Shown here: positions 9,659 to 17,121 of the stretch, piece by piece | Position numbering within the stretch: the first letter of the stretch is position 1 | Layout of the letters: each line of letters starts with the position of its first letter | Assembly (NCBI GenBank): GCA_029247315.1 | Contig: JAQWLM010000071.1 | Coordinates: forward strand, 14,122-78,121 | Length of the DNA: 64,000 bases | Direction of reading: 5' to 3' | Source of the DNA: AAA164-E04 sp014239995 | GTDB lineage: Bacteria; Verrucomicrobiota; Verrucomicrobiia; Limisphaerales; AAA164-E04 | Translations under genes and position numbers: made by a program | Notes under the pieces: model-generated | Told to the model about the DNA's origin: nothing | Database searches by the model: none | Seen by the model: the letters and a program-made list of their open reading frames with translations, nothing else

Positions 9659-10618
9659 TCAAGGTGATGAAAAATTAATCCAAAATTGCTTCCATGTTGT
9701 TGCCGTGGCTGGAGGTTTGGCGTAGATCACTTGAAAACTGTTACCTCGAACCGTCATTTGCTGTTGACCACGCATTTGGTAATAGAAGCCTGTGCTTGCA
9801 AAACGCTCAAATTCGGCCTTTTTCGGGTTCAGGTGCGCTTCAAGCCTTATTTCTCCGCCATTTTTGTTCAATGAGGTGTTCCAAGCTTTTTCCTCAATGC
9901 TGTGCAGGTCCGAGGACCCAGCAACCCAGATGTATCGGGTATCGTTGATCCAGACTCCCACGGCAGGTTGATGCCAGAAATCATCCCTTAGGTCTTCGTC
10001 TTCCCATCGATAAATGGTCTTCAGAAAAAAGAAGGCCTTGGATTTTTCTTCGGTAGATGCAAGCACGCTCCAGGCAATCCCATCATGCATGCGTGTGCAC
10101 TGCACTGAATGCACCCATACCGGATGAAAACCTTCCACTCGTTTGGGAGGAGCCTGATGGATTGGGACATATCGATGCTTCTTTACCTCTTTTTGACCCC
10201 ATTGCCCAAGCCACTTCCCTTCAAGTGCCTTAAAAGCCATCCCGGGCTTCACCTTGATCTTGGTTCCCCCTATTCGCTGGACGATGCGCCTGCTTTTTAT
10301 CCTGAAACCCTTGACATTGTTTTCCATTGCCAAATGGGGGGCGGCAAGCTTTTGAAAACGTAATACCCCCTCTGCGAGTATTTCTGCTGGAGTGATTCCC
10401 ATTGCATTTTTTCGGAGCAGATTCCGGCGGAATTGCTCGGCTTGCCTGATACCTTTCACGAAAAGGTCTGGTGAAATATCGGAATGCTGCGTTGGAACAA
10501 CCCAAGACCACTCCGCATGGAGGCGTCCGAAGATGATCGTGCTGGCGGTGAACCACAGGATGGTTGCATGTCTCACGCTAAAGGTCATCTTGCAAGATTG
10601 TGTCGATTGAAAAGCCAA
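9659..10618 (-). CDS. Unrecognised exported protein
   Basis: A 319-residue protein that I do not recognise. The N-terminus can serve as a signal peptide (RHATILWFTASTIIFGRLHA|E, about residues 17-36). The second Met, MTFSVRHATILW at 10588, gives a more typical signal length and may be the true start. The mature part is rich in Trp, Phe and basic residues. It contains KPGMAFKALEGKWLGQWGQK and strand-rich stretches such as VGVWINDTRYIWVAGSS, suggesting a beta-rich periplasmic protein. It has no Cys pattern, no repeats and no catalytic signature. Neighbours give little help: it diverges from the molybdate transporter operon with 72 bases between start codons, so the two may share a control region. 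Confidence 0.7.
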   Translation of the reverse strand: MAFQSTQSCKMTFSVRHATILWFTASTIIFGRLHAEWSWVVPTQHSDISPDLFVKGIRQAEQFRRNLLRKNAMGITPAEILAEGVLRFQKLAAPHLAMENNVKGFRIKSRRIVQRIGGTKIKVKPGMAFKALEGKWLGQWGQKEVKKHRYVPIHQAPPKRVEGFHPVWVHSVQCTRMHDGIAWSVLASTEEKSKAFFFLKTIYRWEDEDLRDDFWHQPAVGVWINDTRYIWVAGSSDLHSIEEKAWNTSLNKNGGEIRLEAHLNPKKAEFERFASTGFYYQMRGQQQMTVRGNSFQVIYAKPPATATTWKQFWINFSSP

Positions 10619-10690
10619 GTCAACACGACGGTATTGTTAAGCTGAGACAGCTTGTTTAGACTTGAATTATGAAGGCATCTGGGGCACTGC

Positions 10691-12268
10691 ATGGCATGTC
10701 AATTTAAATCGCTCATGTCGTACAATCATCCAGACTACCGGCGCACTGGCTTTGGCCCCTTGGTTTTCTCCCTTCTGGCTCTTTCAGTTTTGGCGCTTGC
10801 CATTTACTGGTTGCGGTTGCCTCCCACTGGTGAAAACCCATCACGCAACGCGTCCTTGGTGGTATACTGCGCCGCCGGTATGCGCATGCCTGTTGAGGAA
10901 GCTGCGCGGCTTTTCGAGAAAGAGTATGGCGTTGAGGTACGCCTTGATTTTGGATCGAGTGGGGAACTCGAGGGAAAACTTGAACTTGAACGAGCAAGTA
11001 ATGCTTCACGGTGTGACATTTACATCCCAGCGGATTTTTCATTTGCGGAGCGTGCACGATCCAAGGGACTGACCCTCGAGAGGATTCCACTTGCTCAGTT
11101 TCGGCTGATTTTGGCAGGCCGGACCCCTGTGGGGCAGGGGTTTGAGTCAGTGACTGATTTGCTGGATAACGGTTTTTCCTTTGGAATCTGCGATGAAAAA
11201 GCCGGTGCAGGAAAAAAAACGCGGGAGGTTTTGTCGTTAATGGGGCAGTGGGAAACCGTTAAGGCTCAGGCCAAGGTTACTTTTCCAAGGGTTACCGAAC
11301 TGGCTGGAGCCATCCAGACATCAGGTAATGTTCAGGCTGGTTTCATCTGGGATTCGACTGCCAGGCAGTTCGGTCTCACCATATTCCCCATTGCAGGGTT
11401 GAAGCACAACGTTTCAACCATCTCTGCAAACATAGTTGCCACCAGTTCGCACCCCACCTGGGCCTTGCGATTTGCGCGATACCTGGCTGCAAGTGACAAG
11501 GGTGCACCGTTTTTTAAGAAACATCATTTCGACCCTGTTCGCGGAGATGCGTGGACCCTTGAGCCGGAAATTGTATTCTACTGCGGTGGCGTCAATCGTG
11601 ATGCCGTGGCGAGGGCCCTGGAACGTTTTCAGGAGCGCGAGGGTTGTATCGTAAAGACTCAATTTGCCGGTTGCGGAACTATCGTTGGCAGCATTCAGTC
11701 TGGTAAACTTCACCCTCCGGATCTTTTTTTGACCTGTGATGTGAGTTACATGGCCATGGTTCAGGAGAATTTTAATGTGCCTGCGAATGTCTCCAGTACT
11801 CCCATATGCATGCTTGTTCGTAAGGGCAATCCCAAGGGGATTGATTCACTTAAGGACCTCTTGAAGCCGGATATCGCTATCGGTACGACGGACCCCCAGA
11901 TGAGTACCCTGGGAGCCCTGAGCCACGCCATGTTTGAGGAGTTTGGGATCAAGAAGTCCATCGAAAAAAATCAATCCATTGTCGTGACCGCTCCAACGGC
12001 CCATGAACTCATTCTCCAGATGGAAGGGCATGGCAAGCTGGATGTTGTCCTGGTTTACGAAGCTAATTGTCAGCATTTGGAGGAGAGTGTTGAAACAGTC
12101 GCGATTGACCACCCCATGGCGCATGCAACCCAAAATATCGCGGCTGCGCGCCAGACGAAATATCCGCATCTGATGGCAAGGCTGATGTCTGAAATGCTTT
12201 CATCCCGTTCCCGAGAATCTTTTTTAAATCATGGATTTAAATGGGAAGGACCTACGCCTGACCCATGA
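10691..12268 (+). CDS. Molybdate-type ABC transporter binding protein with two tandem ModA domains
   Basis: A 525-residue protein holding two complete ModA-like binding domains, while ordinary ModA proteins are about 250 residues. Domain 1 starts near residue 54 (SLVVYCAAGMRMPVEEA, then DFGSSGELEGKLE). Domain 2 starts near residue 293 (EIVFYCGGVNRDAVARALE, then FAGCGTIVGSIQSGK). Both show the oxyanion-binding loop pattern and the CDIYIPAD or DLFLTCD strand. A hydrophobic segment at residues 21-40 (FGPLVFSLLALSVLALAIYW) has no lipobox or clear cleavage site and probably anchors the protein in the membrane. The stop overlaps the permease start (ATGA). Molybdate is the likely ligand from family and operon; tungstate or another oxyanion is possible. 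The Met at 10715 is an alternative start. Confidence 0.85.
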   Translation: MACQFKSLMSYNHPDYRRTGFGPLVFSLLALSVLALAIYWLRLPPTGENPSRNASLVVYCAAGMRMPVEEAARLFEKEYGVEVRLDFGSSGELEGKLELERASNASRCDIYIPADFSFAERARSKGLTLERIPLAQFRLILAGRTPVGQGFESVTDLLDNGFSFGICDEKAGAGKKTREVLSLMGQWETVKAQAKVTFPRVTELAGAIQTSGNVQAGFIWDSTARQFGLTIFPIAGLKHNVSTISANIVATSSHPTWALRFARYLAASDKGAPFFKKHHFDPVRGDAWTLEPEIVFYCGGVNRDAVARALERFQEREGCIVKTQFAGCGTIVGSIQSGKLHPPDLFLTCDVSYMAMVQENFNVPANVSSTPICMLVRKGNPKGIDSLKDLLKPDIAIGTTDPQMSTLGALSHAMFEEFGIKKSIEKNQSIVVTAPTAHELILQMEGHGKLDVVLVYEANCQHLEESVETVAIDHPMAHATQNIAAARQTKYPHLMARLMSEMLSSRSRESFLNHGFKWEGPTPDP

Positions 12269-13107
12269 AGAGTCCGGATTCCTCAGACCTGGCCTGCAAG
12301 GGGAAATCGCCATCGGGCCGCTTGACCGTTCGGTCTGATATCCCTTTCATTGCCTGTTTGGTGCTCCTTGGCGGGTTTTATGTCATCATGATCCTCCTGA
12401 TGATCCTTGCTGATGTGTACTACACGGATGCGTCCGCACTCAAAGAGACGCTTGGTAAGCGTGAGATCCAGTATTCCATTAAGCTCAGTTTGATTAGTTG
12501 TACCATTTCCACTCTCCTTTCCCTGTGGATCTCAGTTCCGATTGGCTACCTGATGTCTCGTTTTCAATTCAGATGCAAGGCCCTTGTGGATACTGTTTTG
12601 GATATTCCGATTGTCCTGCCGCCCTTGGTGGTGGGACTGAGCCTGTTGATTCTCTTTAATTACCCGCCTTTTCGATGGCTCAGCCCGTGGGTGGTCTTCG
12701 AAATTCCAGCGGTTATCCTCGCCCAGTTCATGGTGGCCTGCGCATTTGCGGTAAGGACCATGCGGGTGACCTTCGATCAAATTCCCCAGCGTTACGAGGA
12801 AGTGGCCATGACTCTTGGGTGTAACCGCAGTCAGGCATTCTGGAAGGTGATTTTCCCCCAATCTCGAAGGGGATTGTTGGCCGCTGGCACCCTTGCCTGG
12901 GCTCGTTCACTGGGGGAATTTGGGCCCATTCTTGTTTTTGCGGGGTCCACCAGGATGCGCACCGAAGTGCTTCCGACCTCGGTTTATCTGGAGATGCAAA
13001 GTGGCAACCTGAAGGGCATGCTCTCAGTATCCATTGTCATGATCCTCCTGTCGGCACTCGTACTCATTCTCGCCCGAGTCTTCGGAATGCAAAGGATCAA
13101 TGCATGA
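12265..13107 (+). CDS. modB: Molybdate ABC transporter permease
   Basis: A 280-residue inner-membrane permease with about six hydrophobic segments. The first begins near residue 28 (FIACLVLLGGFYVIMILLM). The cytoplasmic EAA loop that docks on the ATPase reads RYEEVAMTLGCNRSQAFWKV near residue 173. The stretch DIPIVLPPLVVGLSLLILF is typical of ModB/CysT permeases. It overlaps the binding-protein gene by 4 bases at its start and the ATPase gene by 4 bases at its end, so the three are translationally coupled. An N-terminal hydrophilic extension of about 25 residues precedes the first membrane segment. Confidence 0.93.
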   Translation: MKSPDSSDLACKGKSPSGRLTVRSDIPFIACLVLLGGFYVIMILLMILADVYYTDASALKETLGKREIQYSIKLSLISCTISTLLSLWISVPIGYLMSRFQFRCKALVDTVLDIPIVLPPLVVGLSLLILFNYPPFRWLSPWVVFEIPAVILAQFMVACAFAVRTMRVTFDQIPQRYEEVAMTLGCNRSQAFWKVIFPQSRRGLLAAGTLAWARSLGEFGPILVFAGSTRMRTEVLPTSVYLEMQSGNLKGMLSVSIVMILLSALVLILARVFGMQRINA

Positions 13108-13745
13108 TCAAGCTTGAGAATATTTTTTTGCAACAGGGGGCATTTGCCTTCAAGGACCTGAACCTTGAAATCAAGCGTGGTGACTATGCCGCCCTGATGG
13201 GAAAAAGTGGTTGTGGTAAAACCACCGTGCTGGAGGTGCTTTGTGGTCTGCGTCCTATTCTCTCTGGAAGGGTTACCCTTGGTGACCGTGAAGTGACCGG
13301 ACTGAAACCGGCCGAGAGGGGGGTTGGGTATGTCCCACAGGATCGTGCCCTATTTCCAACCATGCAGGTGCGCCATCAACTTGCATTTTCGCTTCAGTTG
13401 AGACGTTGGTCCACGATGGAAATTGCAGCAAGGGTGAACGAACTTGCGGATTGGCTTGAAATAGGACACCTTCTCGATCGCTTGCCCAGCGGGCTCAGCG
13501 GCGGGGAGTCCCAACGCGTTGCCCTTGGCAGGGCTCTAGCCAGCCAACCGCAACTTCTTTGTCTGGACGAGCCTCTCAGTGCACTGGACGAGGCCCTGCG
13601 TGATGAAATGTGCTTACTTCTTTCAAGGATTCACCGGAAAACCCGTATTACCATCCTGCACGTCACCCATAGTCGTGCAGAGGCCGATAGACTGGCAGGG
13701 CAGCTCTGGTGTTTTCAGGATGGGGCTCTGCGCCAGATACAATGA
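13104..13745 (+). CDS. modC: Molybdate ABC transporter ATP-binding protein, short form
   Basis: A 213-residue ATPase that powers the transporter. Walker A is GKSGCGKTT near residue 33, the Q-loop is VGYVPQDRALFPTMQV, the signature is LSGGESQRVALGRALA, Walker B is LLCLDEPLSALDE and the H-loop is ILHVTHSRAEADRLA. The protein ends soon after the H-loop. Full-length ModC is about 350 residues with a C-terminal TOBE/MOP domain that binds molybdate for trans-inhibition; that domain is absent here. No separate MOP protein follows. The assignment to molybdate depends on the operon rather than on this subunit. Confidence 0.9.
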   Translation: MIKLENIFLQQGAFAFKDLNLEIKRGDYAALMGKSGCGKTTVLEVLCGLRPILSGRVTLGDREVTGLKPAERGVGYVPQDRALFPTMQVRHQLAFSLQLRRWSTMEIAARVNELADWLEIGHLLDRLPSGLSGGESQRVALGRALASQPQLLCLDEPLSALDEALRDEMCLLLSRIHRKTRITILHVTHSRAEADRLAGQLWCFQDGALRQIQ

Positions 13746-13763
13746 TGTGTTTTCCTTGCGAGA

Positions 13764-14633
13764 CTAAGAAATGTTTTTGATCAAGATGCTGATACTTGCC
13801 TGGCAGCTTTCCGCGTAGTTTCTCCCAAACAAGTTGAGATGGTTCATTTCGTGGTAAAGGCGATATAAACGCCGTCTCAATTCAAACCCTTGGCAGAAAG
13901 GACGAACAGACTCGTAGCCCAGCTGGAAATGGTGGGTGAACCCCCCGAACAGGTCCACCATGCCGAACTCCGCCTCGGCATCACCATAGTACGATGCTGG
14001 ATCGAAAACTACCGGTGTACCATCTTTCAGCGCGGCAATGTTTCCGTGCCAGAGGTCGCCATGCAACAAGGAAGGAGAGGGGGTATAACCGTCGAACAGC
14101 AGGCCTAACTGATCCATCAACCGTTTTGTTCCTGAAAAGCGATAACCCTTTCGCTCAGCCATCTGGCACTGTGAAGCGAGTCGATTGTTTCGCCAGAACT
14201 CGATCCAGTCATCACAGCGTGGATTAGGTTGTTGGGTGCTGCCAAGGGTGTTGTCTCGATGCCAGCCAAACCATGGGCGTTTGATTTGGTGGAGTCGAGC
14301 CAACTGGCGCCCTAGTTCAAACTGGGAAGATGCCGAACAGGCATACATTTCGAGGTATTTAGTCACCAGCCACGCTCGGTCTCCTGTAATGCCCCAAGCG
14401 AGCGGAAGGGGAACATTCAGCGTGCCGGAGGTGTTCAGTTCCACCAGAGCTTCATATTCCCCCTCGAACATACAAGCCGTTTTCGCACAATGCCGTTTCA
14501 CAAAAAAATGGTTTCTGCCATCGCTGATACGGAAAGCTTCGCAGGTTGAACCTCCAGAGAGGCTCACGGGTTCTCTCGGTTGAAAGTCACGATCTAGTTC
14601 CGAAGAAATGATTTCGAAAACCTTGTTCCACAT
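13764..14633 (-). CDS. Fructosamine kinase family protein
   Basis: A 289-residue protein of the fructosamine/ketosamine-3-kinase family, within the aminoglycoside phosphotransferase-like fold. Bacterial members phosphorylate protein-bound or free ketosamines so that early glycation adducts break down. Visible motifs are SLSGGSTCEAFRI (nucleotide loop), NHFFVKRH (ATP-binding Lys), the catalytic loop LLHGDLWHGNIAAL and the metal site VVFDPASYYGDAEAEFGMVDLFGGF-like stretch, here read as PVVFDPASYYGDAEAEFGMV. Length matches the family. It stands alone, convergent with modC and divergent from the rpsA region. Confidence 0.92.
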   Translation of the reverse strand: MWNKVFEIISSELDRDFQPREPVSLSGGSTCEAFRISDGRNHFFVKRHCAKTACMFEGEYEALVELNTSGTLNVPLPLAWGITGDRAWLVTKYLEMYACSASSQFELGRQLARLHQIKRPWFGWHRDNTLGSTQQPNPRCDDWIEFWRNNRLASQCQMAERKGYRFSGTKRLMDQLGLLFDGYTPSPSLLHGDLWHGNIAALKDGTPVVFDPASYYGDAEAEFGMVDLFGGFTHHFQLGYESVRPFCQGFELRRRLYRLYHEMNHLNLFGRNYAESCQASISILIKNIS

Positions 14634-14772
14634 GGGGTGATCATGCGGTCACTCTTTCAATCATTCCAGCTTGGGAATACTTTTCTAAAAGGGTGTTGAG
14701 TCAGCACAATAGCGCGTTGTAAAGTGGATCTATCGAAGGTTCTCCTGGTTTAGTGAGGTTTAAGCCGGTGAC

Positions 14773-14908
14773 CAGGCAAGGTTTCTGAGTGTGACAGCCT
14801 GCTTGGAGCTACAAGATAGCATGTGGCGGAACATGCCGACCAGGTGCATCATCAAATCAGGCCAAACTCAGACTGAATATTTCAGCAGCGCGGCATATCC
14901 CTTGCCTG
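14773..14908 (+). ncRNA. Candidate structured RNA, rod-shaped and possibly 6S-like
   Basis: Five helices nest without conflict: CAGGCAAGG (14773-14781) with CCTTGCCTG (14900-14908); CTGAGT (14785) with ACTCAG (14866); GCCTG (14797) with CAGGC (14858); CTTGG (14802) with CCAGG (14840); and GCATGT (14819) with ACATGC (14831). Between the two outermost helices there are 3 bases on one side and 28 on the other; the 28 include a small hairpin CTGAA/TTCAG. A long rod with one large lopsided bubble is the general plan of 6S RNA, but I cannot match conserved 6S positions. Further hairpins (AAGGGG with CCCCTT, 14918-14942) and a T-run at 14984 follow. Strand is uncertain because the helices also form on the minus strand. 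Confidence 0.4.
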
Positions 14909-15071
14909 CCATCTGGGAAGGGGAAAATACGTTCGCCCCCTTGACAGCCTGTCATCGTCCTCCAAAAAGGGTTTTAAGACGTCTTTTTTTGATGTAAATA
15001 ACTCCAGGAAAGCAACTAATAAGGGTGTAATAAGTAATTTTCTCACGCGGGCCCCTCATGGTTTTTATGGC

Positions 15072-15099
15072 TTGCAATTAAACTCACTCCAATTATTAT
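15072..15099 (+). promoter_or_regulatory. Possible rpsA promoter
   Basis: TTGCAA at 15072-15077 and TATTAT at 15094-15099, separated by 16 bases, resemble sigma-70 -35 and -10 boxes. It would give a leader of roughly 200 bases ahead of rpsA. The match is by eye only. Confidence 0.35.
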
Positions 15100-15110
15100 C
15101 CCGATCCGCC

Positions 15111-15240
15111 TGAACCCCGTGAGTGCGGTGGTTCATATGAGGCTGGAATGAGTGTTAACCATTAATCTAAACCTCATTTTTTCTCCGTTGCTTTGGTGAA
15201 ATTGCACAGTTGTTGGGTGACCCCATTGGGTTGCGCACCC
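15111..15240 (+). promoter_or_regulatory. Structured leader of rpsA
   Basis: Two hairpins lie in the rpsA leader. The first pairs TGAACCCCG (15111-15119) with CGG plus GGTTCA (15126-15135), one base bulged. The second pairs GGGTG (15215) with CACCC (15236) around an inner CCC/GGG. No convincing Shine-Dalgarno sequence stands before the start codons. In enterobacteria rpsA also lacks one and its leader hairpins mediate autoregulation by S1; a similar arrangement here is an inference. Confidence 0.3.
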
Positions 15241-15307
15241 CTCAGTTGAGCACCCAGACCGAAGCCATCTATTATTACCATTATAAAAGACGCACCAAGC
15301 GTCAGTT

Positions 15308-16987
15308 GTGTCATTAGTTATGCTTACCATGGAAGAGGCCATGCAGCAAAGTCCCGTGAACTTTACTGCAGGCGACATTGTTAAAGGAAATATCATCGAA
15401 GTTCGTCACAAGGAAGTCCTTGTCGACATCGGTTATAAGAGTGAAGGATCCATTCCGGGAAATGAATTTGACGATATCAAGACGGTCAATGTAGGGGATG
15501 TCATCGATGTCCTGATTGAGCGGCTTGAAGACCGAGAGGGCATGGTGGTCCTCTCCAAAGAAAAAGCCGAATTTAAGCAGAATTGGGAAAAGATTCTCAG
15601 TATATGCAACGAAGGAGGTACGATCACCGGACGCGTCAAGGGTGTTGTCAAGGGCGGCCTCCTTGTCAACATTGGTGTTGAGGCTTTCTTGCCTGCCTCA
15701 CAGATCGACATCATACCTCCTAAAAATTTAACCTCCTATGTGGGAAATACATACGAATACAAGGTGGTTAAGATCAACCAAGAGCGACAGAATATCGTTC
15801 TTTCCCGACGGGAGTTGATTGAGCAGGAGCGTGCCGAGCGTCGTGCCAAGCTGCTTGCTGAAATGACCCCCGGAGATATCCGCAAGGGCACGGTCAAGAA
15901 CATCACTGATTTTGGAGCTTTCATTGATCTGAATGGCCTCGATGGGCTGCTTCACATCACGGATATGAGCTGGGGCCGCATCAATCATCCTTCCGAACTT
16001 TTGACTATCGGACAGGAAATCGATGTTGTGGTGCTGGATATCAATCACGAGAAAGAACGTGTCAGCCTGGGTCTCAAGCAGAAGCTTGCCAACCCATGGG
16101 ATGATATCGAGACGAAGTACCCTGTCAGTGCCACCGTCAAGGGACGTGTCGTGAACTTGGTGCCTTACGGTGCCTTTGTAGAGCTCGAGCCTGGCGTGGA
16201 GGGATTGGTGCACGTCACCGAGTTGTCGTGGACCAAGCGTATTGCAAAGCCTTCTGATGTGCTTTCGCAGGATCAGCAGATCGAAGCTGTCGTTCTGGGA
16301 ATCAACCGTGAGGAGCAAAAAATATCTCTTGGTATTCGTCAGTTGGAAACCAACCCATGGGACGAGGCGCTTGATAAGTATCCTCCTGGCACCAAGGTAC
16401 AGGGCAAAATCCGCAACCTGACCAGTTATGGTGCCTTTATCGAGCTAGAGGAAGGTCTTGACGGGATGATTCACGTGTCTGATATCTCTTGGACACGTAA
16501 AATCAACCACCCATCCGAGGTCCTCAAGAAGGGTGACGAAGTCGAAGCCGTTGTTTTGGAGATCGATAAGGGTAATCAGCGTATTTCCGTGGGTGTCAAG
16601 CAGTTGAGTCAGGACCCATGGGAAAACATCGATCAGTTTTACAAGGTGGGGGATTTGGTTACCGGCAGTGTTACCAAACTCGCCAGTTTCGGAGCCTTCA
16701 TTGGGCTTGAACATGACATTGACGGACTTGTGCATATCTCGCAGGTCAGTGAAGAGCGTGTCGAAAAAATCAAGAATGTTCTGGATGTTGGCCAGGAAGT
16801 CACAGCGCGTGTGATCAAGATCGATAAGGCGGATCGTCGTATTGGTCTGTCTATCAAGGCTGCCAACTACTCAAGTGAGGAGCTGGAGGCTGAACAGCAC
16901 GCACTGGATCAGCTCAAACCAGGTGAAGATCTGGTGGCACTGCAACACGCTTTTGATGCCGTGGACACCAGTGGCAGCCAGGATTAA
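15308..16987 (+). CDS. rpsA: 30S ribosomal protein S1
   Basis: A 559-residue S1 protein with six S1/OB domains, the usual number for a full-length S1. The first is VNFTAGDIVKGNIIEVRHK. The last four share the pattern of ITDFGAFIDLNGLDGLLHIT, with a histidine in each domain (LVHVTELSW, MIHVSDISW, LVHISQVSE). It binds mRNA on the 30S subunit and helps initiate translation of messages lacking a strong ribosome-binding site, which fits the weak sites seen across this window. The start is uncertain: GTG at 15308, ATG at 15320, ATG at 15329 and ATG at 15341 are all in frame and none has a clear Shine-Dalgarno; 15329 (MEEAMQQSPVNF) seems as likely as the one listed. A strong terminator follows. Confidence 0.97.
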   Translation: MSLVMLTMEEAMQQSPVNFTAGDIVKGNIIEVRHKEVLVDIGYKSEGSIPGNEFDDIKTVNVGDVIDVLIERLEDREGMVVLSKEKAEFKQNWEKILSICNEGGTITGRVKGVVKGGLLVNIGVEAFLPASQIDIIPPKNLTSYVGNTYEYKVVKINQERQNIVLSRRELIEQERAERRAKLLAEMTPGDIRKGTVKNITDFGAFIDLNGLDGLLHITDMSWGRINHPSELLTIGQEIDVVVLDINHEKERVSLGLKQKLANPWDDIETKYPVSATVKGRVVNLVPYGAFVELEPGVEGLVHVTELSWTKRIAKPSDVLSQDQQIEAVVLGINREEQKISLGIRQLETNPWDEALDKYPPGTKVQGKIRNLTSYGAFIELEEGLDGMIHVSDISWTRKINHPSEVLKKGDEVEAVVLEIDKGNQRISVGVKQLSQDPWENIDQFYKVGDLVTGSVTKLASFGAFIGLEHDIDGLVHISQVSEERVEKIKNVLDVGQEVTARVIKIDKADRRIGLSIKAANYSSEELEAEQHALDQLKPGEDLVALQHAFDAVDTSGSQD

Positions 16988-17036
16988 TGCATTCACCATT
17001 ATTGGCAGTCCTTTTTTGGATTGAATGAGACTTCGC

Positions 17037-17064
17037 AAGGCCCGCCGAAAGGCGGGCCTTTTTT
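17037..17064 (+). terminator. Rho-independent terminator after rpsA
   Basis: AAGGCCCGCC, loop GAAA (a GNRA tetraloop), GGCGGGCCTT, then TTTT. A perfect 10-bp stem about 50 bases past the rpsA stop and ahead of tyrS. Confidence 0.95.
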
Positions 17065-17121
17065 GTTGGACGCTAAAACCTTGTCACATCCTTTGGGATT
17101 CGGAAATACTGGTCCGCATTT

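Larger units (their letters stand above)
14634..15307. other. Long gene-free stretch between the fructosamine kinase gene and rpsA
   Basis: About 670 bases without a gene. It holds a strongly nested candidate RNA structure (14773-14908), a T-run at 14984-14990 after an AAGACGTCTT palindrome, a plausible promoter (15072-15099) and hairpins of the rpsA leader (15111-15240), all described separately. Short open frames here (for example 14791-14997) look like chance. Confidence 0.6.

Noticed and set aside
9548..9667. A 39-codon plus-strand frame before the unknown exported protein gene
   Set aside because: No ribosome-binding site or conserved feature, and it overlaps the 3' end of the opposite gene; length is within chance.
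14761..14960. Cobalamin riboswitch, RNase P RNA or tmRNA as identity of the structured region
   Set aside because: None of the conserved boxes of these RNAs (B12 box, RNase P core regions, tmRNA T-arm and tag frame) could be found on either strand.
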